From positions 1 through 29,607 of the forward strand of contig WTXI01000405.1 in assembly GCA_022376515.1 (NCBI GenBank): DNA of 29,607 bases. The letters are read 5' to 3'. A program made the translations under genes and the position numbers. The notes under the pieces are model-generated. The model did not search any database, was not told the DNA's origin, and worked only from the letters and a program-made list of their open reading frames with translations. Positions 21,601 through 29,607 of this stretch are shown piece by piece. The DNA comes from Lactifluus volemus. Lineage: Eukaryota; Basidiomycota; Agaricomycetes; Russulales; Russulaceae. Positions within the stretch are counted from its first letter, which is position 1, and the number at the start of each line of letters is the position of its first letter.

Positions 21601-22687
21601 CGCCGGAAGCCCTCAGGATCGTCGCGTTTGTGGGAGTAGAGCCGGAGCCTGCGGGATTGCTCACGATGGCGATGAATTTGCTGCTGGTGAATAGGGTCGC
21701 TTCCCAGGAGCAGGTCGAGCTTGCGCAGGTGGTCGTGGAGTCTAGCGGTATCGTGGGTACGGCAGGGCTGGACCGTAATCTCTGCTTCGCGCTTGCACTC
21801 GTCTTTCTGCGCGCAGTGCGGCATGTCTCCCCGACGTTGAAACCTATCTCACATGCCCTCGACGCGCTCAAACAAGTACCCATAAAGATCATCGAGCCCG
21901 ACCGACTCTCCACAGAACTGGGCGACGCGCTGCTCACACTTGCCTCCTCCGCAACCTCATCGTCTTGCACTCCTGCCGACATCGATTCCGAGGCACCAGC
22001 AGCCCTCGCTCTCCTCGAATGGCTCGTCGATCGATCGCACGCAGGTCTACCTCAGCTCGCGACCCTACGGGTATCTCGACCGACACCTTTGCCCAGCTCT
22101 GGGACGCGTTCGCAGACGCGTTGCCTGCCACGAGCCGGACGGCGCTCGAGCACGTCCGAATGCACTTACACACCGCACCCGAAGAAGATGTCGCGCTTGG
22201 CGATCTCAATCTGCTCCCACAACCGACGTCGACGTTCGCGTCTCGCTCAGAGATTTGCTCCGCCCTCAATCTCAAACACAACAACAACAACAGTCACCCG
22301 ACGGAGTCGCGGGTGCGGGTCCAATGGCACTACGCCCGACGACGCCCCCGCATGCGCGCGGCGTGCTTAGCATGGTTACCGTATCGCCCCCGACGGCGTT
22401 GTTGCGTAGTCCGGCAGTGACGGCCTCACAAAGACCTATGTCGCGAACGATTTTCGAGCGAGGCAGACACCGAGCGCTCGGCAAAATACGAGCAGGTTGC
22501 CGAGCACCCACGTCGATGTCCGTCTTGTGTCTCACCTCTCTTTCTCAGCTGATGCCCACCCCCACTTTTTGTTTTGTAGGAATTCCAGACTTCGACGATG
22601 ACGTCACCCGTGATGATGTCTATTCCGATTCCTGTCATGCCCCAAAATCCTTATGGGATGGGACTTGGGCCACCGTTCAGTTCTTGA
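18686..22687 (+). CDS. Virilizer-like protein (m6A methyltransferase scaffold)
   Basis: Virilizer/VIRMA is the large scaffold of the accessory complex that directs N6-methyladenosine writing on mRNA. The N-terminus matches the VIR_N domain: MMLLHWSTLEPAGPSN, LAALRFSSPVRVRSLRIFP, TEPEAFVLDIF, NAHPIFSDP, LVPTSIAYAGGYADF and RLMIVRGNFIKLSIAIYG. Further on come WDLPEFPYLHPDLDEDP, ILSRVACQHRELPRLLI, DSSSMDEDTLDHLL, AYAWADSVPNE, LRVWQG-like RVWQGV, LLLLRQMIFRLE and a long helical-repeat region. The tail has a Q-run, MVTVSPPTALLRSPAV, RQNTSRLPSTHVD and VMPQNPYGMGLGPPFSS. Introns placed: 18832-19000, 19163-19224, 19668-19720, 19802-19856, 20370-20428 and 22518-22579. The start is the ATG at 18686, giving the expected short N-terminus. 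About eleven one-base frame breaks interrupt exons, mostly apparent losses, while codons between them remain family-like; sequencing error is as likely as decay. Expected product roughly 1,150 aa. Confidence 0.75.
22274..22293 (+). repeat. CAA-rich run coding for glutamines
   Basis: CAACAACAACAACAG-type run inside the last long exon of the Virilizer-like gene, read as QTQQQQQ in the frame that continues into SPDGVAG. A low-complexity stretch in a disordered tail. Confidence 0.6.
22518..22579 (+). other. Last intron of the Virilizer-like gene
   Basis: GTCCGT...TTTTGTAG, 62 nt, phase 0, joining STHVD to EFQTSTM. The same intron is present in the duplicate at 28926-28986, which confirms it as a transcribed-gene feature rather than a chance ORF join. 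Confidence 0.7.
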
Positions 22688-23077
22688 AGTGGGCTCTGGA
22701 GTCGTAATGTAGCACTGCTCTTGTACTATATATTTTCACGCTTTTTTCTTACCTGTGTTTTGTAATCTAACGTATGCGTTCTCGCACGGTTGAGTGGACC
22801 GAATTAAGACAAGGTAATCAACATGGATTCAATTTCGTAGCGATGTGATAAAACAACTAGTAATTGGAAGTTATCGATGAAAGGAAGGGTATCGTAGTCC
22901 CAGCGCACAGCGATCCACGAAACCACCCGCTCGTCCTGTTAAACGACGATGATCATAACATGAGATAGCAAAAGCGACGAAGCAAGACAGATGAGACAAA
23001 GCATTCAACACCACAAGAGAAATTCGTTCGGACTTGGAGATTTGGATGATTAGTAGTGATTGCCATGGGTAGGTCGA
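22688..23077. other. Convergent 3' intergenic region
   Basis: Lies between the stop codons of the Virilizer-like gene (plus) and the Clr2-like gene (minus) and must hold both 3' UTRs. Part of it (about 22838-22990) occurs in three places in the window (also 27318-27485 and 29248-29410). Confidence 0.6.
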
Positions 23078-23720
23078 TTAGGCTGGGCCGGCCCCGCCAT
23101 CCAGCACTCGATAGTCCTTGGCCATGATCGGCGGCGACTTGTCGCGCCTAGCGCGTCGCCCACGATTAGCTCGGATAAACGCACCTCTACCCCGCACTCG
23201 ATACCCAGTCCCAGTCCCGGACGCGGATGCGACAACGCCAGCAACGCCGCCCTCAACACCATCCTCGTCGGTCTCGGGGTCCGAGTCGTCTCGAGGCCAC
23301 GGTTCAGCCGAGCGTTGATGGCTCTCTGACTCTGACCGGGCGTGCAATATTTGCATAGGCACTGACCCTGGCGGCCCTTCATCAGCCAGATGGCATGTTC
23401 GACGAACTCCATAGGCGAACGGAAGACCGTCGGTGCCAGGGTCGTGCGGTTGGCGGTGGTGGACGGCCCCAGATGCGGGGCACCATGTAGATAGGCGTCG
23501 ATACGGGGTTGGCCGGGTCGGTGTTCACGCCCGTCTTGTGTAACCAGAGAGTGTAGCCCTCTGGGAACTTGAGAAGGTCCATAAGGTGAGGCTAAATGAA
23601 CAAAAAACAACGATTTAGTACATTCATAAGGGAGGTGATGATGATGAACGTGCGTACCATTTCTGCCCTTACCCAACACCCAATCGGCAAGGTACGGCCC
23701 GATCTTCGACGTCCACAACT
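23078..23720 (-). pseudogene. Clr2 N-terminal-domain-like protein, 5'-truncated
   Basis: Resembles basidiomycete proteins with the Cryptic loci regulator 2 N-terminal domain; fission yeast Clr2 is part of a heterochromatin silencing complex. Motifs in order: LWTSKIGPYLADWVLG, an intron 23592-23657 (GTACGC...TTTAG), DLLKFPEGYTLWLHKTG, RIDAYLHGAPHLG, VFRSPMEFVEHAIWLMKG, CLCKYCTPGQ, DSDPETDEDG, and a basic stretch IRANRGRRARRDK before IMAKDYRVLDGG and a TAA at 23078. F-SP-EF--HA-WLM with CxCKYC is the diagnostic core. The frame changes twice by an apparent single-base loss (at DPANP/RIDAY and at LETTRT/DSDPET). Upstream of about 23720 no further exon is recognisable; AT-rich DNA begins there, so the 5' end looks cut. 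A role in silencing is inference from the domain only. Confidence 0.5.
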
Positions 23721-24880
23721 TGTACAGTCATCATTTCGGTCGACTTGAACATGTTGCGAAAAGTTTCCTTGATCATCCATTACTCGCAAACGTTGCAGTT
23801 CGCTTGGTCCATGATCAAGGCTTGCATCCGTGACCTTGATCTTGATAACATTGTCAACAATTCTATAGTTTTGGCCTTGCCCAAACCATCCAGTAGGCCC
23901 TCTTTGCAAAAGAGGTACAAGTGGCAGTGGCTCATCCTGTACCTCATTTGCATCAACCACTTCTGAGAGCATCTTGTTTTTCGGAACTGGTGGGTGGACT
24001 GGGGGATGTTGAGGGTATTAAGTGATGTTGAGAAAGGTGCACTTTGGGCCTTCCTAATTGGAAGTGGTTGAAAGGCCTTCTGTGCCTTATGATGGTTATT
24101 CCCTATAAACACTGATTAGTATACTTAAGCTGACTGAGCAATTTATTCTTACTAATTGGTGGAATGTTGAAAGACTTTGTGGTAGTTTGAGTAAGGTATT
24201 AAATATCTTGATGACCAAGTGGCCTGGAGAATGGTTGAATAGAGGGTAGGTTGAATATCACAACCTAATATGCTCTGCTCTGGTTCAACTTCTCTATTAC
24301 AATCAACCTGGTTGATTTGTGTAAGGCCAAGGAGAAAATAATTATTCAAAAGCAAAGCCAGCTCTTTTATAGGTGGAGTCATTTCAAATTCAAAAATTTC
24401 TCACATGAGTCATACAATAAATAAGATAAGCCCCAAAGTTCTGGAACCCTCAATTTGACTCCTTTCAAATATGAGTCATATGACCCCCTTATTAGTCCAC
24501 AATAGCTGTTGTCACCTACGATTTTCAATCTGAAGTCCTTGGGCACAGATGGGATACTGGCAGCTTTCAGGAAGACCTGTGGCTTGGTTGAAATGTGAGG
24601 TGAGCTTGGTCATAATGCCACATGGGTTGCAATTGCAGATATCTGTGAATCTGTTGCATCCGACTGAAAGTGAAATGAAAAGACATATTGTGTGACCATG
24701 GTGTGACATCAGACTGAAGGATATCGAAGGCACCTGGATGGAGGAATAGCCACGGCGCGGTCCATCTCAACGACGTCCTGATCAGCAACTTCTCAACCGT
24801 GAGGTAAGGGTGAGGGCGAAGGGTGAACAATGCTGCGGATTAATTGTGCTTTACTGACCGCTTACTAACGCTTACTAATA
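23721..24880. other. AT-rich block, possible transposon remnant
   Basis: About 1.1 kb of markedly lower GC than the flanking Virilizer/Clr2-like DNA, with sequence style unlike the rest of the window (AATTATTC, CAAATTCAAAAATTTC, AATAAATAAG). It separates the truncated Clr2-like gene from DUF6535 copy E. No transposase, reverse transcriptase, terminal repeat or target-site duplication could be identified, so an insertion is only inferred from composition. Confidence 0.45.
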
Positions 24881-24952
24881 ATGCTCAATTCAACGGTTTG
24901 GATGATGGATGACAAGAATCCACGGAATTTTGGTCCGCGCTGCATATCACCC

Positions 24953-27291
24953 ATGTCTCAAACTGAACACCAGACTATCAACATAAATGATTGCGAAAAA
25001 GCAAGCAATGGGGGTATGTTACGTTTTTCTCAACGTCTAATCCTACCCATTCTCATCGCCTACACTGCACGCTCACTATTTGCAGTCGCCCCAACCTGGG
25101 CTCAGAAGATGGCCGAAGATCACGAACCGAAGACTATATTTACTGATGGCTCGGCACCTCTTTTTACCATGTATTGCAATATGACAGAAATTGGGGATGA
25201 GGGGGTTGGAGTCTGGCTAAAGAATCTCCAGGGTCTGGTCATCTTCGTGCGCATCACACTTACTTTCCTCGCGTCGAATATCAAATCAATGTTACAGATG
25301 GGCTTGTTCTCCGCCGTCGTTGCGGCATTACTTGCGGTGACAGTCCAGGACCTCAAGCAAGATTTTCAGGAAACGTCTGCGTTCTACCTTGAGAATATCT
25401 ATAAGCTTCAAGTTCTCGGAGATTTTAACGTATCTCGCCCTTTCACCCCGGCTCAACTTCCTCAGTTCATTGTTCCGAGACATACAATCTGGGCGAACGC
25501 ACTCTTGTTCGCGAGCTTGTGTCTCAATATTTTCACCGCATTTCTGGCTCTGTTGGTACGGGAACGGCTATCTATTGGCCTCGTGTTCACCGGCGACCCG
25601 CAATCCAACCCCCAATTCCGAGCGCAGTTGCGTGAGATCGCACTCCGTCAAGCATGGTTAATACCGGCACTAGGGCTTGCGATGGAAATTTCCGGGTGGT
25701 TTTTCTTTGTCGGCCTTTCGATCTATCTCTTTCATATCAACCAAATTATCTTCGGTGCATTCGTTTGTTGCGCATGTCTTGGCTGCATCGCATATGTTAT
25801 CATCTCAAATAGGCTACAGAAGGTGAATGTCTGTTCATTCGTCGTGTATATGCGAATCAAGCCTAAATCGTCGTTTATTCGCAGTTGCAGTCCAGGGCGA
25901 GGTCGTTAGCAGGGCCCGATGACCGTGTGTTGGACCGACTATTCACGACCATCGTCAAGGATTCCGACCTTGTGCAATACCTTGCGAGCATCCCTGGATT
26001 TTGTCGATCGTTGGTAGTCGACGATCCTATACGCAAGGTTACGAATTTGGCGACAGAGAAGCTGCACAAAGCTGTGAACGAATTGTTGGAACGTACTTGG
26101 TCGTCCAAATTCCTCTCAGGCCCGGAGAGACTGCACGACTTGTCGTCTGCGTCAACTTCGCTGATGCTGCACGCCTCTCGGATGTCGCGTTATCAATCCT
26201 CCGAGAGTATTCCCTCAGGACCGGAATAATGTGCTGCGGTCCGTCGAGATGGGACATCCTGAGAAGCCAAAGCAATTTCACCGGACAGGAATTGGTTTGT
26301 GTGCCAAAGCATTTCGCTGGCGTCATTATCACGTGCAAGACAACGATGACGGTTGGGTTGCACTCGCTGCGGACCAATTAGACAAATCGGAGGACATCAT
26401 TCGGAGCTACCTTGAACACGGGAAAGAAAACGTGTTGCTTGCCAATTTGACCCACATCACTCGCCAGATCTTTCACTCTTCTCAGGACAATCTGGATTTG
26501 GCTGCATCATCATTCATATTAACATCAATTTCCAATTTTGATGTACGAAATACGCTTCCTGAAGTACAGGCAGCTTCCGTGCTTTGTGGAACGAAATTGA
26601 AGATGCGCCGAACCATACAGTTAGTTCGGAGACCCGCGATATCCTGCTCAATCTCTACACCGCCTTAACTCAAGGCACCGTCAATGCCTCCGAGTCGACA
26701 GCACCACCTACGTCTGACGTTAATCTCCCTAGATCACCCCCCGACTCGATTTCTCCCGTCCAGGAAGCAGTCAACGAGAATACTCAGACGCGTGCTACTC
26801 CCCCCTCCTGTCTCACATTATGACCCCGGTCTTCCCACCTCTTCTTTTCACTTTCTCTCGCCAGATCCAGGTCAAATACCGCAGACTTGCCAATGAATGT
26901 TTCCCGGTGTATCCCTAAATCGACGCCACGGCTCACCACAGCCGCTGAATCATCTGATCCTACTCCTCTCGGAAGCCATAGCCGTTCTGGTACTTCACAG
27001 GCCGTGGCTTCCGCTGCCGCTACAACAACAGGCTACACCGAGTCTACAGAGCAACCAACCGTTCGCCACGACTCTGGCAGCGTAGCTCCGGCGGTAGTCA
27101 CACCTGTCCCTTTCGTTATCACACCAGAGGTATCTTCTGCTTTTCGCCCCCAAGTTACAAGCACTCCCGCCATTGCTCATCATGATGCACCGGATCCGAT
27201 TGAAATGAGATCGCTTCCTGGTACACGCCAGTCGGATTCGTCAGCTGAGAATCGCAATCCATCGGACAATGACCGCGACAACTCGTTTTAG
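24953..27291 (+). pseudogene. DUF6535 membrane protein, copy E (inverted, many frameshifts)
   Basis: Exons 24953-25013, 25086-25246, 25298-25822 and 25885-27291; introns 72, 51 and 62 nt, at the same positions and phases as in copies A-D. Start ATG at 24953 (MSQTEHQTIN), matching copy B; an in-frame upstream ATG at 24881 gives 24 extra residues with no counterpart. The N-terminal and membrane exons are intact, with MGLFSAVVAALL, IWANALLFASLCLNIFTAFLALL and WFFFVGLSIYLF. Exon 4 breaks frame repeatedly: after GPERLHD (about 26133), near SILREYS (about 26205), around 26255-26300, after NTLPEVQ (about 26570) and twice in the tail (about 26815 and 26885). Recognisable pieces are SIPGFCRSLVV, VVCVNFADAARLSDVALSIL, DDGWVALAADQLDKSED, ENVLLANLTHITRQIFHS and the tail SDSSAENRNPSDN. 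Most breaks are single-base losses. Confidence 0.75.
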
Positions 27292-27317
27292 ACGATGTTG
27301 ACGCTCCCTGTAACTTT

Positions 27318-27485
27318 CGTAGTGATACCATGATAAAACAAACTGTAATTATCGACATAGTCCCACTGCGCACAGCGATCCACGAAACCACACATCGCTT
27401 CGATTCGTCCTGTAGCGACTGGAATGGGTAAACGACGAGGATTATACATAACATGAGATCGCAAAAACTGTGAGCAAGAAAACAA
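27318..27485 (+). repeat. Third, diverged copy of the Virilizer 3' flank
   Basis: Resembles 22838-22990 and 29248-29410: TGATAAAACAA, TTATCGA, AGTCCCA(C/G)(T/C)GCGCA, CAGCGATCCACGAAACCAC, TCGTCCTGT, AAACGACGA and ATAACATGAGAT. It starts just after the stop of DUF6535 copy E, without any Virilizer coding sequence before it. Confidence 0.7.
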
Positions 27486-28772
27486 GACGAGTCAAGTATA
27501 CAAAGCTTGCTGGTGAATCTGTAGTAGGGTTAGGGTGACTGGTTACCAATATATCTAAAAGTTCAAGCAACTTCCTGGTTTTCCTTGGTTTGCAGTTCTT
27601 TTGATAGCACGTCAACATTATCGCTCTCGTTTGCGGGGTTTTATCCCACTGCTGAATGATACGCATTGTCGAGGGCCAGCATTCTCTCGGCTTCCTCGAC
27701 CCGCCAATATACACGTTTCACAGGCACGAGGAATTAATGTGAGTCCGGTCTTAAGTACTGTATTTGTACATGATCATGAGTCACTGAGTGTTGGGCGTGC
27801 GGTCAAACAACTGCTGGTGGGACCTCCGACCCCGTGGCGGACTCCGGTACACCTAACTGAGATTGAAGGAGATTTCCTTTGATGCTTCAGGCTGTCTCTA
27901 TCAAGATGTAGGATTCTCGTGCGTGTGATCGGGTAGCTTCGCTTCTGAGTATGTTTTCGAGGTGGGTGTCTCGCACGTACAGTATCATAACTGTGAACGT
28001 AGCTCTCCGGCGTCTAAACGTACAACGTGCACGTGCACCGGCGTCAAACACAGCGTGTCTTCCCACGTCCGATTTTATACGCCTTTATCTCCTGAGCCGT
28101 CCTGCCTTCACTGTACGACCGGCTCTTACAAATCTCTCATCGACCGTGGTTTCCGCTGACAATTACCAGATATCAAAAGAAGAGAAGGAAATTGTGAAGA
28201 GGTGGTGGTTGGGTTGCTACGACGATCTTCGCGGGAAGACTTATTTCTTGATGATGAATACAATCCCCATCTCCACCTTCCACCACCTCTGCTACCACCA
28301 CCCAGACGAGGCTTCAATGATATAGTGAGATCAGGACGTACCATTGTAGGTACCCATTCTCTATACTCCTGGCCATCAAACCGTCCCGATAGTCAGTGCA
28401 CGCCCATCGCAACTGTGACCAACGATCCCTTTCGTGTCATGCTGACCCTGGTACCACCTGGGTTTTCGCCTTAACATCCCGAGCCTGAAAATCATTGCGC
28501 TCCGTGTCTCGACCTGTTTGAGCTACACAAAAGTGGCGGAACTCATACCCTAGTAGCGACACCATTCCTGAATCCAGACATTTCACGATTTTACCAACTT
28601 CTTCACTGAGATATGCAAGGTGAGTTCGACAGCTAGCTCCCTCAGTGGTCACATTGTGTAATTTATGGGCGATTGAATGTACAGGGAATAGAGTTCATGC
28701 ACCGGTACCATATAGCTTATCGGTAGGTGCTTCTCCTCCTTCCAGACGATTCTTCCCTGACAGGTCTTGAGG
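27486..28772. other. Unassigned region
   Basis: About 1.3 kb without a recognisable gene. Open frames exist (plus 27951-28325, with KEEKEIVKRWWLGCYDDL, and a Pro/His-rich overlapping frame), but none has a supported start, splice pattern or family resemblance. A short TAGGGTTAGGG occurs near 27524. This may be degenerate duplicated DNA. Confidence 0.35.
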
Positions 28773-29091
28773 GCTTAGCATAGTTACCGTATCGCCCCCG
28801 ACGGCGTTGTTACGTAGTCCGGCAGTGACAAGCCTCACAAAGACCTACTGTATGTCACGAACGATTTTCGAGCGTTGCCGAGCCCTCGGCAGAATACAAG
28901 CAGGTTGCCGAGCACCCACGTCGATGTCCGTCCTGTGTCTCACCTCTCTTTCTCAGCTAATGCCCACCCCCATTTTTGTTTTGTAGAAATTCCAGACTTC
29001 GATGACGTCACCCGTGATGATGTCCATTCCGATTCCTGTCATGCCCCAAAATCCTTATGGGATGGGACTTGGGCCACTGTTCGGTTCTTGA
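28773..29091 (+). pseudogene. Virilizer-like 3' fragment
   Basis: Contains only the last part of the Virilizer-like coding sequence: VTVSPPTALLR-like bases, then PRQNTSRLPSTHVD, intron 28926-28986 (GTCCGT...TTTTGTAG), and FQTSMTSPVMMSIP to VMPQNPYGMGLGPLFGS with TGA at 29089-29091. The rest of the gene is absent, so it cannot make the scaffold protein. Relative to the longer copy, MVTV has become IVTV and PPFSS has become PLFGS. Confidence 0.8.
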
Positions 29092-29607
29092 ATGGGCTCT
29101 CCTCAGGATGAGGGGTCGTAATGTCTGCTCTCGTACTATATATTTTCACGCTTCTTTTCTTACCTGTGTTTTGTAATTCAACGTACACGTTCTGCGCACG
29201 GTCGAGCGAATCGAAATAATACAGGTAATCAACATGCTTTCAATTTCTTAGCGATCGTGTGATAAAACAAACTGTAGTAATTGGAAGTTATCGATGAAAG
29301 GAAGGGTATCGTAGTCCCAGCGCATACAGCGATCCACAAAACCACCCATCTCTTCGGCTCGTCCTGTTAAACGACGATGATCATAACATGAGATAGCAAA
29401 AGCGACGAAGCAAGACAGATGAGACAAAGCATTCAACACCACAAGAGAAATTTCGTTCGGACTTGGAAACTTTGGATGATTAGTAGTGATTGCCGAGGGT
29501 AGGGTCGATTAGGCTGGCCGGCCCCGCCATCCAGCACTCGATAGTCCTTGCCATGATCGGCGGCGACTTGTCGCGCCTAGCGCGTCGCCCACGATTAGCT
29601 CGGATAA
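28773..29607 (+). repeat. Segmental duplication, copy 2 (reaches window end)
   Basis: Second copy of 22365-23178, same orientation, differing by scattered substitutions and small indels and continuing to the last base of the window. It begins abruptly at GCTTAGCAT, in the middle of a Virilizer coding exon. Confidence 0.9.

Larger units (their letters stand above)
22365..23178 (+). repeat. Segmental duplication, copy 1 (Virilizer 3' end to Clr2-like 3' end)
   Basis: Nearly collinear with 28773 to the window end, same orientation. It covers the last exons of the Virilizer-like gene, the shared 3' intergenic region and the last codons of the Clr2-like gene. Landmarks present in both: ACCGTATCGCCCCCGACGGC, AGGTTGCCGAGCACCCACG, CCCAAAATCCTTATGGGATG, GAAAGGAAGGGTATCGTAGT and GATCGGCGGCGACTTGTCGC. 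Confidence 0.9.

Noticed and set aside
23745..24112. ORFs in the AT-rich block as transposon proteins
   Set aside because: No transposase, integrase or reverse transcriptase motif was visible in any frame, so no protein was called.
24881..24952. Upstream ATG extending copy E by 24 residues
   Set aside because: None of the other copies has a comparable extension; all start at the MS(Q/H/K) position.
27522..27534. TAGGGTTAGGG, telomere-like motif
   Set aside because: Fewer than two full units, isolated, and easily expected by chance; not evidence of a telomere or fusion point.
27951..28474. ORFs with KRWWLGCYDDL and a Pro/His-rich overlapping frame
   Set aside because: No family recognised, no supported start or splice pattern, and the overlapping frame is low-complexity.

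Overview
The window is nuclear DNA of a filamentous basidiomycete, most likely an Agaricomycete. Genes carry many short introns (about 50-80 nt, GT...AG). The dominant gene family has the DUF6535 membrane-domain architecture, which as far as I know is confined to Agaricomycetes. Two conserved eukaryotic genes, an ORMDL/Orm protein and a Virilizer-like protein, are also recognisable. No tRNA, rRNA or CRISPR was recognised.

Layout. Four minus-strand DUF6535 copies lie at 1-1758 (A, cut by the window edge), 7521-9841 (B, intact, 710 aa), 11089-13338 (C, intact, 692 aa) and 14861-17212 (D, broken). A fifth copy, E (24953-27291, plus strand, many frameshifts), lies beyond the conserved genes in inverted orientation. 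All five share one design: a 60-67 nt first exon, a second exon of about 161 nt, a third exon of about 534 nt encoding the transmembrane block, and a long fourth exon encoding a helical region and a Ser/Thr/Pro-rich tail. C and D are a recent tandem duplication including their flanks.

Between A and B are a relic of a fungal PD-(D/E)XK-like family (2967-3625), two copies of one repeat (2196-2858 and 4399-4705), the first copy of a second repeat (4905-5295), and a small multi-exon Cys-rich (CYSTM-like) gene with a clear TATA promoter (5662-6143). Downstream of D, ORMDL (minus, 18594 to about 17746) and Virilizer-like (plus, 18686-22687) diverge from a 91-bp gap. A Clr2-N-like fragment (minus, 23078-23720) converges on the Virilizer gene and stops at a block of AT-rich DNA. 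The window ends in a second copy (28773-29607) of the Virilizer 3' end and its downstream region.

How the parts relate. ORMDL (sphingolipid control in the ER), Virilizer (m6A writer scaffold) and the Clr2-like fragment (heterochromatin-type domain) are unrelated chromosomal genes. The DUF6535 copies are a lineage-specific expansion of membrane proteins of unknown role around them. An important caution: in ORMDL, Virilizer, Clr2-like, D and E the reading frame breaks repeatedly by single bases, mostly apparent 1-nt losses and often in homopolymers, while the protein sequence remains recognisable across the breaks. Uncorrected sequencing indels are at least as likely as real decay, so pseudogene calls here are provisional.
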